NCBI GenBank assembly: GCA_027491335.1 | Contig: JAIXWJ010000063.1 | Location: forward strand, 1-42,753 | Direction of reading: 5' to 3' | DNA length: 42,753 nucleotides | From: Actinomycetes bacterium | Lineage (GTDB): Bacteria; Actinomycetota; Acidimicrobiia; Acidimicrobiales; Ilumatobacteraceae | Shown here: positions 15,347 through 24,432 of the stretch, one piece after another | How the letters are laid out: every line of letters begins with the position of its first letter | How positions within the stretch are numbered: the first letter of the stretch is position 1 | Notes under the pieces: model-generated | The model's input: only the letters and a program-made list of their open reading frames with translations | Told to the model about the DNA's origin: nothing | The model's database searches: none | Program-made: the position numbers and the translations under genes

Positions 15347-18300
15347 TCAGGATGCCGTGGAGTCGGCCGACTTCTCGGTGACGACTTTCGACGAACCGCC
15401 CGGCTGCATGCTCACCCCGAGCAAACTGTCACCGGCCTCCATCGTGCGCTTCTGGTGGCTGACGATCAGCAGTTGGGCTTCGCGCCGGAACTCGTTGATG
15501 AGATTCAAGAAGCGATGCAGGTTGACGTCGTCCAGGGCCGCCTCGACTTCGTCCATCACGTAGAACGGCGACGGGCGACTGCGGAACACCGCGAAGAGGA
15601 AAGCCAGCGCCGTGAGGCTTCGCTCACCACCCGACAGCAAGCTCAATTTCTTCACGTTCTTGCCACCCGGCTTGGCCTCGACCTCGATGCCGGTGTTCAA
15701 CAGATCGTCGGGGTTGGTGAGTACCAACCGTCCGGTTCCGCCGGGGAACAGACCTCCGAACAACTCGTTGAAGTTGCGGCTCACATCGGCGAAGGCCGAG
15801 GCGAACACGGTCTGGATCTCGGTGTCGATCGCGGTGATCACTTGCATCAACTCGCGACGCGTCTTGCGCACGTCCTCCAGCTGCTCCTCGAGGAAGCGGT
15901 GACGCTCCTGCAGTTCGTTGAACTCTTCGAGGGCCAACGGGTTGATGGGGCCCATCAAGCGCAACTCGCGCTCGAGGTCGCGGGCGCGCGCGGGCGCGCT
16001 CACACCTTCGGGCAACTCGGGCAACTCGGCGGCCTCGGCCACCTCCGGCTCGACATCGAGATCGCGACGCAGCGTTTCGACGGTGGCCTCGAGGCGCATC
16101 TTGACCTCGGCCTCTTCCACCTCCGTGCGACGCGAGCGTTCGCGGATCTCTTCCAACTCGCGCTCGGCTCCGCTTCGCGAGCGACGCATCTCGTCGAGGC
16201 GACCGGCCAGCGCTCGCACCTCGTCGCTTTGGCGACGACGCATCTCGTGAAGTTCGGCAAGGCGCGCTTCGATCGCCACGCGGTGCGCATCGACGATGAC
16301 GGCGAGACGCTCGGAGGCGCTCAGAATTCGTTCGATCTTCTCGCGACGACCGGCGGCCTCGGCGCGCGCGACAGCGTCGGCTTCCAGTCGACGTTCGGCC
16401 TCGGCCAGACGGGATTCGATGAACTGCTTGCGCTCCAGCAATCCCGCCGAGCGAACCTCGAGATCGCGACGACGCCCGGCCAGCAACGCGGCCTTGGCTT
16501 CCATGGTGGCGCGAGCCTCGCCCCGGGCCTTGGCCGCCTCGGCCTCGGCTTGTTCTTCTTGTTCCAACGACGGAACGAGGTGTTCGAGTTCGGCGACACG
16601 GGATCGCAGTCGCACGAGACGCTCGTCGATCTCGCCGAGGGTCGGCTGCAGGCTCTCCGACTCCGTGGCGCATTCACGACGCTCGCTCTGGGTGCGCGCG
16701 AGAGCCTCCGATGCGGCCGTGAAGGCGGCGTCGTTCGCGTCGAGGCGCTTCTGCACGTCCTGTTCGCGTTGACGGGCGGTCTGACTCTCGGAGGTGGCGA
16801 TGCGCACGGAATCCTCGCGGGACGTCAGATCGACCTTGGACTGCTCGGCATTGCGCAGAGCGTCCTCGAGCGCGGCCGCCGTGGCACCTCCACCGGCGAC
16901 GCCTATGCGCCATCCGGTGGTGGTGAATCGATCGCCTTCGGTGGTGACGGCGACCAAACGCGGGTCGGCCATCACGGCATCGACCGCCGACGTCCAGTCG
17001 TTCACCCGAATGGAGTTGGCGAGCAACAGATCGAGCAATGCCTCGACGTCGGATCGCGACGAACGCACGTGGTCGCGCACGCGTTGGGCACCGGCGGGCA
17101 CCACGCTGGCCACGGTGACTCCGGTGCGAGATCCGAGCGCCAGAACCGCGCCGGAGGCCGACGACGTGCGCAGATGGGCCAAAGCGCGACGAGCCGATTC
17201 GGTGTTCTCGACGACGACCGACAACAACGCTTCGCCGAGAGCCGCTTCGACCGAGGCCTCCCAACCATCCTCGATCACGACGAGGTCGAGCAGGGTGCCC
17301 ACCACGCCGGACACGTCCTTCAACTTCTCGGCACCGGCGCGAGCGCGCGCGCTGTCGAGCGCCAACTGCAACGCTTCCGAACGAGCCTGCCAACGGGCCA
17401 ACTCGGCGGCCACCGCATTGCGCGAGGCAACGGCCGCTTCGAGCGCCGCTTCGGCGGCAAGTCGGCGTGACTCGGCCTCGGTGACCTCGTTGACGAGAGG
17501 GAGCTCGATCGCTTGGGATTTTTCGCACTCGCCGCGCAGACGATCGATCTCGGAGACCAAACGCGCCTGACGCTCGTCGAGGTTGGCGATGCGCGTCACC
17601 AATCGACGGTGCTCGGAGTCGGCCGCTTCGACGGAAGCGCGCAAGGTGCGCAGTTCTCCGCGAACCTCGGCGGCCGCGGTGGCGGCCGACGACGTGGACG
17701 CGATGTGATCGAACAACGTGGCCGCGGCCGAACGCTCGCCTTCGAAGGCGGCTTCGTCGTGGGCCAGTTCCTGATTCTCGGGTTCCAGTCGGCCGATGGC
17801 CGTGGCCACTTCCTCGAGTTCGCCCCGCAACGCCGACGCGTCCGCCTCGAGGTTGGCGATCACTCCGGAGTCCATCATCTGACCCCGGTCACGCTCGTAG
17901 GAACGACGGCGCTCCACCAGCAACATCGAGATTCCGCGGGCTCGTTCACGCAACTGTTCGACACGAACCAGCTCGTCGCTCAGCCCACTCTCGCCTCGCG
18001 CCGACAGTTCGGCTTCGGCCGCCATGACATTGGTGTCCAGTTCGGCCAGCAGACGGCGGAGTTCTTCTTCCTTGCGCCCGGCCTCGGTTCGGTCGCCCGC
18101 CAGCGTCTCCAGTCGACGGCGGAAACCGGCGATCTCGCGACCGCTCAGGAACAGACGCAACGCGTTGAGTTCGGCCACCAGATCGCCGTGACGGCGAGCG
18201 GCCTCGGCCTGACGCTCGAGCGGACGAAGTTGCCGACGCACCTCGCGCAACAGGTCCTGCACGCGCAGAAGCGATCCCTCGGTGGCTTCCAGACGCCGTT

Positions 18301-18832
18301 CGGACTTCTCCTTGCGCTTGCGGAACTTCAGGACTCCGGCGGCCTCCTCGATGATCGATCGACGATCCTCGGGACGGGCGTTCAGAACCGCGTCGATCTG
18401 ACCCTGGCTGACGATGACGTGCTGCTGACGACCCACACCCGCGTCGGACAGAAGTTCCTGCACGTCGAGCAATCGACACGGGACACCGTTGATGCTGTAT
18501 TCGCTCTCACCGGTTCGGTACAGCACGCGACTCACGCTGACCTCGGCGACGTCGACGGGCAACAGACCCATTGCGTTGTCCAAGGTGAGCGTCACCTCGG
18601 CCCGACCGAGCGCCGGCCGCTTGGCGGTGCCGGCGAAGATCACGTCGTCCATCTTCTGCGAGCGCACGGCACTGGGAGCCTGCGCTCCGAGAACCCAGGC
18701 GATGGCGTCGACGACGTTGGACTTGCCCGAGCCGTTCGGACCGACCACCACGGTCACCCCGGGTTCGAGGTGCATCACGGTGTTGTCGGCGAAGGACTTG
18801 AAGCCTTTGAGGGTGAGAGACTTGAGAAACAC
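15347..18832 (-). CDS. smc: Chromosome segregation protein SMC
   Basis: 1161 residues, the usual size. The N-terminal head has Walker A in VVVGPNGSGKSNVVDA (about 29-44) and a coiled coil follows. The hinge lies around 500-640 (GVVGTLLDLVVIEDGWEASV), then a second coiled coil. The C-terminal head carries the ABC signature LLSGGERSLTALAFLF and Walker B FYVMDEVEAALDD. SMC with ScpAB compacts and aligns replicated chromosomes; scpAB is not in this window. The start is GTG 18832 (VFLKSLTLKGFKSFADNT), with TAGGGT 9 bases upstream. Confidence 0.97.
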   Translation of the reverse strand: MFLKSLTLKGFKSFADNTVMHLEPGVTVVVGPNGSGKSNVVDAIAWVLGAQAPSAVRSQKMDDVIFAGTAKRPALGRAEVTLTLDNAMGLLPVDVAEVSVSRVLYRTGESEYSINGVPCRLLDVQELLSDAGVGRQQHVIVSQGQIDAVLNARPEDRRSIIEEAAGVLKFRKRKEKSERRLEATEGSLLRVQDLLREVRRQLRPLERQAEAARRHGDLVAELNALRLFLSGREIAGFRRRLETLAGDRTEAGRKEEELRRLLAELDTNVMAAEAELSARGESGLSDELVRVEQLRERARGISMLLVERRRSYERDRGQMMDSGVIANLEADASALRGELEEVATAIGRLEPENQELAHDEAAFEGERSAAATLFDHIASTSSAATAAAEVRGELRTLRASVEAADSEHRRLVTRIANLDERQARLVSEIDRLRGECEKSQAIELPLVNEVTEAESRRLAAEAALEAAVASRNAVAAELARWQARSEALQLALDSARARAGAEKLKDVSGVVGTLLDLVVIEDGWEASVEAALGEALLSVVVENTESARRALAHLRTSSASGAVLALGSRTGVTVASVVPAGAQRVRDHVRSSRSDVEALLDLLLANSIRVNDWTSAVDAVMADPRLVAVTTEGDRFTTTGWRIGVAGGGATAAALEDALRNAEQSKVDLTSREDSVRIATSESQTARQREQDVQKRLDANDAAFTAASEALARTQSERRECATESESLQPTLGEIDERLVRLRSRVAELEHLVPSLEQEEQAEAEAAKARGEARATMEAKAALLAGRRRDLEVRSAGLLERKQFIESRLAEAERRLEADAVARAEAAGRREKIERILSASERLAVIVDAHRVAIEARLAELHEMRRRQSDEVRALAGRLDEMRRSRSGAERELEEIRERSRRTEVEEAEVKMRLEATVETLRRDLDVEPEVAEAAELPELPEGVSAPARARDLERELRLMGPINPLALEEFNELQERHRFLEEQLEDVRKTRRELMQVITAIDTEIQTVFASAFADVSRNFNELFGGLFPGGTGRLVLTNPDDLLNTGIEVEAKPGGKNVKKLSLLSGGERSLTALAFLFAVFRSRPSPFYVMDEVEAALDDVNLHRFLNLINEFRREAQLLIVSHQKRTMEAGDSLLGVSMQPGGSSKVVTEKSADSTAS

Positions 18833-18841
18833 GACGTCTTG

Positions 18842-18847
18842 ACCCTA
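18842..18847 (-). promoter_or_regulatory. -10 element upstream of smc
   Basis: TAGGGT on the minus strand, 9 bases before the smc GTG, predicts a very short leader. It sits in the 68-base fpg-smc gap. Confidence 0.35.
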
Positions 18848-18900
18848 GTTCACGGGGGTCACTCGGTCCCTCCTCGCCCGGAGCGGCCACGGGCGATCGC

Positions 18901-19743
18901 TCAGCGTTGACACACCCCGCACCAACTGGTCGTTCGACCCCCGACGACGGCGGACACCACGCGTCCCCGACCGCAGGACAGACACCTCTCACCCGCCCGC
19001 CCGTACACCCGGTGTCGCTCCTGAAACGAGCCGGCCTCCCCCATGAGGTCCACGTATTGGGCGTCGTCGAGCGTCGATCCGCCGGCGGCGATCGCCTCGT
19101 TCAACACCTCGTGAATGCATGCGTGCAGTCGGCGCATTTGGCTCGACGACACGTTTCGCGCGGGTCGCTTGGGATGAACACGCGCGCGATGAAGGATCTC
19201 GTCTCCGTAAATGTTCCCGATGCCCGCCACGAGCGATTGATCGAGCAGGGCCGCCTTCACCGCGCGAGCCGTGGACGACAGCGAACGACGAAGTTGGGCC
19301 AGTTCGAGGCCCTCGGCGATCGGGTCGGGACCCAATCGAGCCAACTCCGGAACGATCGAAGTCGCCGTGTCGGGGTCGTACACCACCACTTCGCCGAACG
19401 TGCGCGGATCGACAAAGCGCAGCTCCTCGGCGGGGCGACCCCTCAAGGTCAGAATCACGTGCGTGTGCGCCGGGCGATCCGTCATCGCGGAATCGATCAA
19501 CACCTGACCGCTCATGCGCAGATGGATCATCATCTCGTCGCCCGAATCCAGATCGATGATCAGATACTTCCCGCGTCGGCGAGCCGCCGTCGGCGTGGTT
19601 CCCGTGAGTCGCGCGATCACTTCGTCACGACTGGTGCGACGAACGGAACGCTCCCGACCCACTTCGACGCGTTCGATGCGACGCCCGATGAACCGCTCCT
19701 CGAGTCCTCGACGGACGGTCTCCACTTCGGGAAGCTCAGGCAC
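18901..19743 (-). CDS. mutM: Formamidopyrimidine-DNA glycosylase
   Basis: Fpg/MutM, 280 residues, removing 8-oxoguanine and formamidopyrimidines with AP-lyase activity. The catalytic N-terminal proline and glutamate are exposed by starting at GTG 19743 (VPELPEVETVRRGL). The conserved Lys is in RRRGKYLIIDL. The helix-two-turn-helix is in QSLVAGIGNIYGDEILHRA, and the C-terminal zinc finger reads CLSCGRG then WCGVCQ. This start overlaps the rnc 3' end by 8 bases. The longer frame to 19785 would bury the essential proline. Confidence 0.96.
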   Translation of the reverse strand: MPELPEVETVRRGLEERFIGRRIERVEVGRERSVRRTSRDEVIARLTGTTPTAARRRGKYLIIDLDSGDEMMIHLRMSGQVLIDSAMTDRPAHTHVILTLRGRPAEELRFVDPRTFGEVVVYDPDTATSIVPELARLGPDPIAEGLELAQLRRSLSSTARAVKAALLDQSLVAGIGNIYGDEILHRARVHPKRPARNVSSSQMRRLHACIHEVLNEAIAAGGSTLDDAQYVDLMGEAGSFQERHRVYGRAGERCLSCGRGRVVSAVVGGRTTSWCGVCQR

Positions 19744-20521
19744 GGCTGGTGTCGATGCCGCGATCACCGAGAGCCGCGAGAGCACCCACCGAGGCGACCT
19801 GCGCGGCGATCTTCTTCGACCGACCGTTCGCGCGGCCCATCTCCTCGCCGTTGATGATCACGACGGCGGTGAAAGTGGGCTCGTGGGCCGCTCCTTGCGA
19901 TGTGATCTCGACCAGCGGCGGGCGACCCCATTCGCGAACGCACACCCGAATGAGGTGGCTTCGGGCGTCGAAGTCCTCGAGACGCTCGAACGAACCGCCC
20001 AATCTGCCCGACATGATGGACTGCACGAAGGGTTGCGCCTTCTGAGGTCCGCCATCCAGATACAGAGCTCCGATGAACGCTTCCAATGCGTCGGCCAGGA
20101 TCGACGTCTTGGATCGGCCCCCGGCATCGTCCTCGCCCGCACCCAGCAAAAGTTGCGAACCGAGGTCGATCTCGCGAGCGATCTCGGCCAGCATTTCGGC
20201 GTTCACCAGGCTCTTGCGAACGTCGGTGAGCGATCCTTCGTCACGATCGGGGAACTCGGCGTAGATCATGTCGGTCACGACCCATTGCAGGATCGCGTCG
20301 CCCAGGAATTCGAGTCGCTCGTTCGAGGGACGGCCACCGTTCTCGCCGCACCATGAGCGGTGACTCATGGACTGCTCGCCCAATTCACGATTCGTGAAAC
20401 GGTGGGACGCCACCTTCATGGTCCACTCGTCGAAACCGAGCACCGGACGGTGACGACCATGCCGGCGACGACGAGAGGCGAGACGCGCACGGTTCTTGAT
20501 CCGTGACAACATCCCCGCCAT
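19736..20521 (-). CDS. rnc: Ribonuclease III
   Basis: 261 residues, processing double-stranded RNA such as the pre-16S and pre-23S stems. The catalytic domain carries the signature NERLEFLGDAILQWVV and the second acidic cluster DALEAFIGALYLDGG. The C-terminal double-stranded-RNA-binding domain (about 185-255) has GAAHEPTFTAVVIINGEEMG and GRSKKIAAQVASVGALAAL. The Arg-rich N-terminus (about 1-25) is longer than usual; ATG 20512 is an alternative start. It follows acpP by 12 bases. Confidence 0.95.
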   Translation of the reverse strand: MAGMLSRIKNRARLASRRRRHGRHRPVLGFDEWTMKVASHRFTNRELGEQSMSHRSWCGENGGRPSNERLEFLGDAILQWVVTDMIYAEFPDRDEGSLTDVRKSLVNAEMLAEIAREIDLGSQLLLGAGEDDAGGRSKTSILADALEAFIGALYLDGGPQKAQPFVQSIMSGRLGGSFERLEDFDARSHLIRVCVREWGRPPLVEITSQGAAHEPTFTAVVIINGEEMGRANGRSKKIAAQVASVGALAALGDRGIDTSRA

Positions 20522-20533
20522 GTGGGCCCCGAC

Positions 20534-20836
20534 TCAGGCCGAGTGCTTTTGCACGTGCGCCAGCACGAAATCGACGGCGTCGCGAACGGTCTTGAGGTCG
20601 GCCAGGTCCTCGTCCTCGATACGGAAACCCACGGTGCGCTCGCTGAGCTCTTCCTCCAGCGCGTCGACCAGCTCGACCAATGCGAGCGAGTCGGCGTTCA
20701 GATCGTCCTTGAACGACTGCCCTTCGGAAATGCTCTCCGGGTCGATCTCGAGGATGTCGACCAATTGGTCGCGCACGATCGCGAAGATCGCGTCACGGTC
20801 GAGCGGGCTTTTGACGACATGGGTTTCAGCGGGCAC
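20534..20836 (-). CDS. acpP: Acyl carrier protein
   Basis: 100 residues. The phosphopantetheine Ser is about residue 50 in DLNADSLALVELVDALEEEL. It carries growing acyl chains for fatty-acid synthesis and serves PlsX, encoded just upstream. The GTG at 20836 was chosen because GGAGG lies 5 bases before it; GTG 20863 is in frame but without that signal. The protein is longer than E. coli ACP, with extra residues before helix I and a short insertion (SERTVGFRIEDED) after helix II. Confidence 0.93.
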   Translation of the reverse strand: MPAETHVVKSPLDRDAIFAIVRDQLVDILEIDPESISEGQSFKDDLNADSLALVELVDALEEELSERTVGFRIEDEDLADLKTVRDAVDFVLAHVQKHSA

Positions 20837-20902
20837 GACTTCCTCCGTTGCTCGGGACGTCACGATCCTAACGAAGAGCAGGGTCCGAGTCGGGGCGATC
20901 CG

Positions 20903-21868
20903 TCAGGGGTTGATGGCACGGCGAATGTGACCGACCATGTCGCACTCGACCATGTCGGCGGCCACCTTGATGCCGTTCACCATGGCCCGCGCCGAGGACG
21001 ATCCGTGCGAGATGATGCACACGCCATCGACGCCGAGAAGAACCGCTCCGCCCGTGGAGTCCGGGTCCACGCTGTCGTACAGCGGCAACAACGCCGGGAG
21101 GAGAACCTCGGCGTGGGGCTTGTACTCGTCCTTGGATCCGAAGGCCGCGATGAGGGCCCTCACCAACGTCTTCATGCCACCTTCGAGCGTTTTCAACACC
21201 ACGTTGCCCGTGAATCCGTCGGTGACCACCACGTCGACGTCGTCGGACATCACGTCGCGCCCCTCGACGTTGCCGATGAAGTTGATTCCGGACGTCCGCG
21301 CGAGCAACTCGTAGGCCTCCTTGCGCAGCGAGTCACCCTTGCCGGGCTCTTCACCGATCGAGAGCAGACCAACGCGCGGTTCGTTCACTCCATAGCGATG
21401 GTGCGAATACACCGATCCCATCACGGCGAATTGCACGAGCCATTCGGCGTGAACCTCGGCGTTGGCGCCCGCGTCGAGCAGGACCGTGGGCCGACCGCCG
21501 GGAACCGGAATGGGGGTCGCGATGGCTGGGCGCTTGACGCCGGTGATGCGGCCCATTTTCAACAGCGCCGAGGCCATGGTGGCTCCGGTGTTTCCCGCCG
21601 AGATCATGGCCGACGCCTTGCCGTCGCGCACCGCCTCGGCGGCTCGAACGAGGGTGGAGTCCTTCTTGCGACGCACACCGCCCGCGGGGTCCTCGTCCAT
21701 CTCGATCACTTCGGAGGCGACGAGCAGAGGAAGGTCACCGATACCGGTCAAACCCTCGGGGCCGACGAGAAGCACGGGCAGGCCCGACCGGGCGGCCTCG
21801 AGCGCTCCGGCGATGATCTCATCGGGTGCGCGGTCGCCGCCCATGGCGTCGACGGCGATGGGAAGCAT
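20903..21868 (-). CDS. plsX: Phosphate acyltransferase PlsX
   Basis: 321 residues. PlsX converts acyl-ACP and phosphate into acyl-phosphate for PlsY, the first step of phospholipid synthesis. It starts LPIAVDAMGGDRAPDEIIAG after Met; further motifs are SAGNTGATMASALLKMGR, DAGANAEV, DVVVTDGFTGNVVLKTLEGG and GVCIISHGSS. It follows rpmF by 15 bases and precedes acpP, the common rpmF-plsX-acpP arrangement. Confidence 0.97.
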   Translation of the reverse strand: MLPIAVDAMGGDRAPDEIIAGALEAARSGLPVLLVGPEGLTGIGDLPLLVASEVIEMDEDPAGGVRRKKDSTLVRAAEAVRDGKASAMISAGNTGATMASALLKMGRITGVKRPAIATPIPVPGGRPTVLLDAGANAEVHAEWLVQFAVMGSVYSHHRYGVNEPRVGLLSIGEEPGKGDSLRKEAYELLARTSGINFIGNVEGRDVMSDDVDVVVTDGFTGNVVLKTLEGGMKTLVRALIAAFGSKDEYKPHAEVLLPALLPLYDSVDPDSTGGAVLLGVDGVCIISHGSSSARAMVNGIKVAADMVECDMVGHIRRAINP

Positions 21869-21883
21869 CAGCGTCGAGCGGGA

Positions 21884-22060
21884 TCAGACTTCGACGGCGA
21901 CGCGGTTCTTGTACCAACCGCAGGCATTGCACACCGTGTGGGGCAACTTGGCCGAGCCACAACGCGGGCACAGGCTGCGCGACGGGGCGCCGAGCTTCCA
22001 GGCACCGGCCCGGTGGCTCCGCGACTTCATTTTCGACTTTTTCTTCTTCGGAACAGCCAC
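21884..22060 (-). CDS. rpmF: 50S ribosomal protein L32
   Basis: 58 residues from GTG 22060 (VAVPKKKKSKMKSRSHRAG), preceded by GAGGAG. The zinc-binding form is intact: CPRCGSAKLPHTVCNACGWY with CxxC...CxxC. It sits directly before plsX and 73 bases after the DUF177 gene, the usual arrangement. Confidence 0.96.
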   Translation of the reverse strand: MAVPKKKKSKMKSRSHRAGAWKLGAPSRSLCPRCGSAKLPHTVCNACGWYKNRVAVEV

Positions 22061-22133
22061 GTCGATCTTCTCCTCGTAACAGCCTCGTGAGGATAGCGGT
22101 GATTGGGGCGTTCCCCACGGCCCCCGGGTCCGG

Positions 22134-22646
22134 CTATTCGGGCAACTGATCCCGAATGGCCTCGAGGCCGGCCCATCGGGGGTCGGGAGTGGCCACCGTG
22201 CAACCACATTCGGCGGTGTTTCGATCGATTCCACAGACCGGACACAAGCCGGCGCAGTCGGGCCGACACACCGGGGCATCCGGCAAATCCAGTAGCACCG
22301 ATTCGCGCACCATGGCCCCCAGATCGATCTGATCGTTCTCGATGGGAAACGCATCGGGGTCCGTGAGATTCACCTGATACAGCTCGTGAACCTCGATGGT
22401 GAGAGTTCCGGTGAGCGGGGTCAGACAACGACGGCAGTCGCCCCGAAAATCCACCCGCACTCCCCCGTCGACCACGATCCCATCCGAGAGGCTCTCGCAA
22501 CGCAGGTCGACGTCGATTTCATGGCCCGACAGCAGACGAGGGTCCTCGATGTCGAGAGCGGACGCAGGGACGGACATGACCACGTCCTTTTGCGTCCCCG
22601 GACGCCGCAAAATCTCGAGGGCGTTGACGAGGAGCGGGTTCTTCAC
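22134..22646 (-). CDS. YceD/DUF177 family protein
   Basis: 170 residues, the family found next to rpmF in most bacteria; implicated in 23S rRNA metabolism in plants and E. coli. Motifs are PLLVNALEILRRPGTQKDV, GGVRVDFRGDCRRCLTPL, ELYQVN and a Cys-rich tail CRPDCAGLCPVCGIDRN. The GTG at 22646 overlaps the sepIVA-like stop as GTGA and gives the conserved PLLVN start. A later ATG would remove that region. Confidence 0.92.
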   Translation of the reverse strand: MKNPLLVNALEILRRPGTQKDVVMSVPASALDIEDPRLLSGHEIDVDLRCESLSDGIVVDGGVRVDFRGDCRRCLTPLTGTLTIEVHELYQVNLTDPDAFPIENDQIDLGAMVRESVLLDLPDAPVCRPDCAGLCPVCGIDRNTAECGCTVATPDPRWAGLEAIRDQLPE

Positions 22647-23272
22647 AGGTTGCGGGTGCTGTCCTGGTCGAAGAAGATCGCCCCGGACTCCTCGGAACCG
22701 GCATCCACCCAGTCGTCGTCGCCCTCGGCCCGCGTGGTGGCTTGGGTTTCGTTCGGGGCCTCCCCGATGGCCAAGCGACGGCGACCGGTGGCCACCGTCT
22801 TCGACAACTTGTCGAGCAGGATCTCGAAACTGGCCAAACGCTGATCCAGGAAGTCCTCGGTCTCGTTCTTGAGGCGACGGGACTCGTCCTCGGCGGCCTC
22901 CACGATCTGACGAGCGCGCTGTTCGGCGGCGCGAACCACCTCGGAACGCTGCACGAATCGCTCGGCCTGCACCTTGGCGGCATCGATCAGTTCTTCGCCC
23001 TCCCGGCGGGTGCGGGCCACGAACTCCTCGCGCTGCTTCATCATCCAACGCGCGTCGCGCAACTCGTTGGGGAGGCGATGCAGTGCTTCCTCGAGTATCT
23101 CGATGATGACGTCACGGTCGATGCGAGGGGTGGACGACAGTGGCATGTTCGGAGCGGTCGCGATGATGTCGATGGCGCGACGCAACAACACGCCCGACGA
23201 ACCGATCTGGTCGTCGGGTCCGCGGTCGTATGAACCGGTGTCGTCGTCGAAGTCGTCGAATGTGGAATTCAT
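22643..23272 (-). CDS. SepIVA/DivIVA-like coiled-coil protein
   Basis: 209 residues between coaD and DUF177, the position of M. tuberculosis Rv2927c (SepIVA), an essential septation factor of mycobacteria. An acidic N-terminus is followed by a long charged helix (about 50-160; RDVIIEILEEALHRLPNELR, ARTRREGEELIDAAKVQAER, RARQIVEAAEDESRRLKNET), typical of DivIVA-like or ATP-synthase-b-like coiled coils. The C-terminus is acidic. Its ATG overlaps the coaD stop (ATGA, 23269-23272). The role in septation is inferred from synteny and architecture. Confidence 0.8.
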   Translation of the reverse strand: MNSTFDDFDDDTGSYDRGPDDQIGSSGVLLRRAIDIIATAPNMPLSSTPRIDRDVIIEILEEALHRLPNELRDARWMMKQREEFVARTRREGEELIDAAKVQAERFVQRSEVVRAAEQRARQIVEAAEDESRRLKNETEDFLDQRLASFEILLDKLSKTVATGRRRLAIGEAPNETQATTRAEGDDDWVDAGSEESGAIFFDQDSTRNL

Positions 23273-23790
23273 GCTGGTCCTTGATTGCCGCCCGAGGGCT
23301 TCCCAAAGATACCCGCCAAGGTGGTGACGACCGGTGCGGGAACCATATGGTCGATTTTCCCACCGTATTGGGCGATTTCTCGGATGAAACGACTGCTGAT
23401 GAAGGCCTGGTCGGCCCGACACGGCAGGTAAACGGTGCGAATGCCGGTCACCGAGTGATTCGTGTGAGCCATCTGCTGCTCCACCTCGAAATCCCCGGGA
23501 GTGCGCAAACCCTTCACGATGAAGTCCACTCCGGTCGCCGATGCCGCCTGAACGGCCAGTCCCGGGAACGCCTCCACGCGCACGCCCACCAAGTGCTCGG
23601 TGCAACGCCGAGCCAGTTGAACTCGATCGGCCAGAGCGATCAACCCGCTGGGCTTGTCGGGGTTGTGCATCACCGCCACCACCACGCTGCCGAACAACTC
23701 GGCGGCTTGGGTGACAACGTCGAGATGCCCGTTGTGGAACGGGTCGAAACTTCCCGGATACAGGACCGTGAGCGAAGACGTCGTGGCCAT
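23269..23790 (-). CDS. coaD: Phosphopantetheine adenylyltransferase
   Basis: 173 residues; penultimate step of coenzyme A synthesis. The nucleotidyltransferase signature is LYPGSFDPFHNGHLDVV, with VDFIVKGLRTPGDFEVEQQM and AFISSRFIREIAQYGG. The start ATG overlaps the rsmD stop by one base (TGATG), and the stop overlaps the next start. Confidence 0.97.
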   Translation of the reverse strand: MATTSSLTVLYPGSFDPFHNGHLDVVTQAAELFGSVVVAVMHNPDKPSGLIALADRVQLARRCTEHLVGVRVEAFPGLAVQAASATGVDFIVKGLRTPGDFEVEQQMAHTNHSVTGIRTVYLPCRADQAFISSRFIREIAQYGGKIDHMVPAPVVTTLAGIFGKPSGGNQGPA

Positions 23791-24392
23791 CAGTCCCCAA
23801 CGGTACCCGTCGCACGGGGTTCGCGTGCACGGGGTGTCTGTGTGCGTGGCTCATCGCTGGCGTCGTCCCGCTGCAGGAACGAAACCCATGTGCGCCCGTA
23901 ACGCTTGGAGCGCAGGACCGTCCATCCCGCGGGGGCCCCGAGATCCCGACCACTCTCGGCCACCACCACCGCGTCCGGGGTGAGGGCCACGGCAATGGCG
24001 GCCAGCAACGCCGGCCAATCCGAAAACTCGTAGGGAGGGTCGACGAGGGCAAGGTCGACCCCGCGTTGCGCGACCACGCTCACCATCACGTCACCGGCCA
24101 ACACCGAGGACCGGTCGCCCAACCCCAAGTGCGTCACGTTGGCGCGAACGGCGTCGAGGGCCCGACGATCCCGCTCGATGAACGTGCACCGTCGCGCTCC
24201 ACGCGAAAGGGCCTCGATACCCATCGCACCGCTACCGGCGTAGAGATCGAGGACCACGGCGTCGTCGATGACGTCCATACTCGCAAGAGCGTTGAACACC
24301 GCTTCGCGCGTGCGATCGGTGGTGGGACGCGTGGCGTCACCATCGGGAGCCTTGATGTTTCGTCCTCGCAATGCTCCGGCGACGACGCGCAT
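23790..24392 (-). CDS. rsmD: 16S rRNA (guanine-966-N2)-methyltransferase RsmD
   Basis: 200-residue SAM-dependent rRNA methyltransferase. It starts MRVVAGALRGRNIKAPDGDA and has RPTTDRTREAVFNALAS, the SAM motif VLDLYAGSGAMGIEALSRGA and the catalytic DPPY in ALVDPPYEF. The C-terminal tail of about 25 residues is low-complexity. It is the first gene of the minus-strand block; TAGCAT ends 6 bases before the ATG, so the transcript is probably leaderless. Confidence 0.96.
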   Translation of the reverse strand: MRVVAGALRGRNIKAPDGDATRPTTDRTREAVFNALASMDVIDDAVVLDLYAGSGAMGIEALSRGARRCTFIERDRRALDAVRANVTHLGLGDRSSVLAGDVMVSVVAQRGVDLALVDPPYEFSDWPALLAAIAVALTPDAVVVAESGRDLGAPAGWTVLRSKRYGRTWVSFLQRDDASDEPRTQTPRAREPRATGTVGD

Positions 24393-24398
24393 GCGGTC

Positions 24399-24404
24399 AT
24401 GCTA
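24399..24404 (-). promoter_or_regulatory. -10 element of leaderless rsmD operon
   Basis: TAGCAT on the minus strand, 6 bases before the rsmD ATG. It may drive the whole rsmD-coaD-sepIVA-DUF177 run, whose genes all overlap. Confidence 0.5.
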
Positions 24405-24420
24405 GGGCCGTTGGAACCGG

Positions 24421-24426
24421 CAGACT
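24421..24426 (+). promoter_or_regulatory. Possible -10 of the small zinc-ribbon gene
   Basis: CAGACT ends 6 bases before ATG 24433. The same hexamer at the same distance precedes the lipoprotein gene at 35627 on the other strand. Confidence 0.35.
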
Positions 24427-24432
24427 GTTCCC

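Noticed and set aside
14771-17470. 899-codon open frame on the plus strand opposite smc
   Set aside because: It is antisense to a clearly recognisable smc, has no ribosome-binding site and its translation shows no family; long antisense frames are expected at this GC content.
22134-23048. 304-codon frame continuing upstream of the DUF177 gene
   Set aside because: The upstream part lies inside the SepIVA-like gene in another frame; the GTGA overlap and the PLLVN N-terminus define the real start at 22646.
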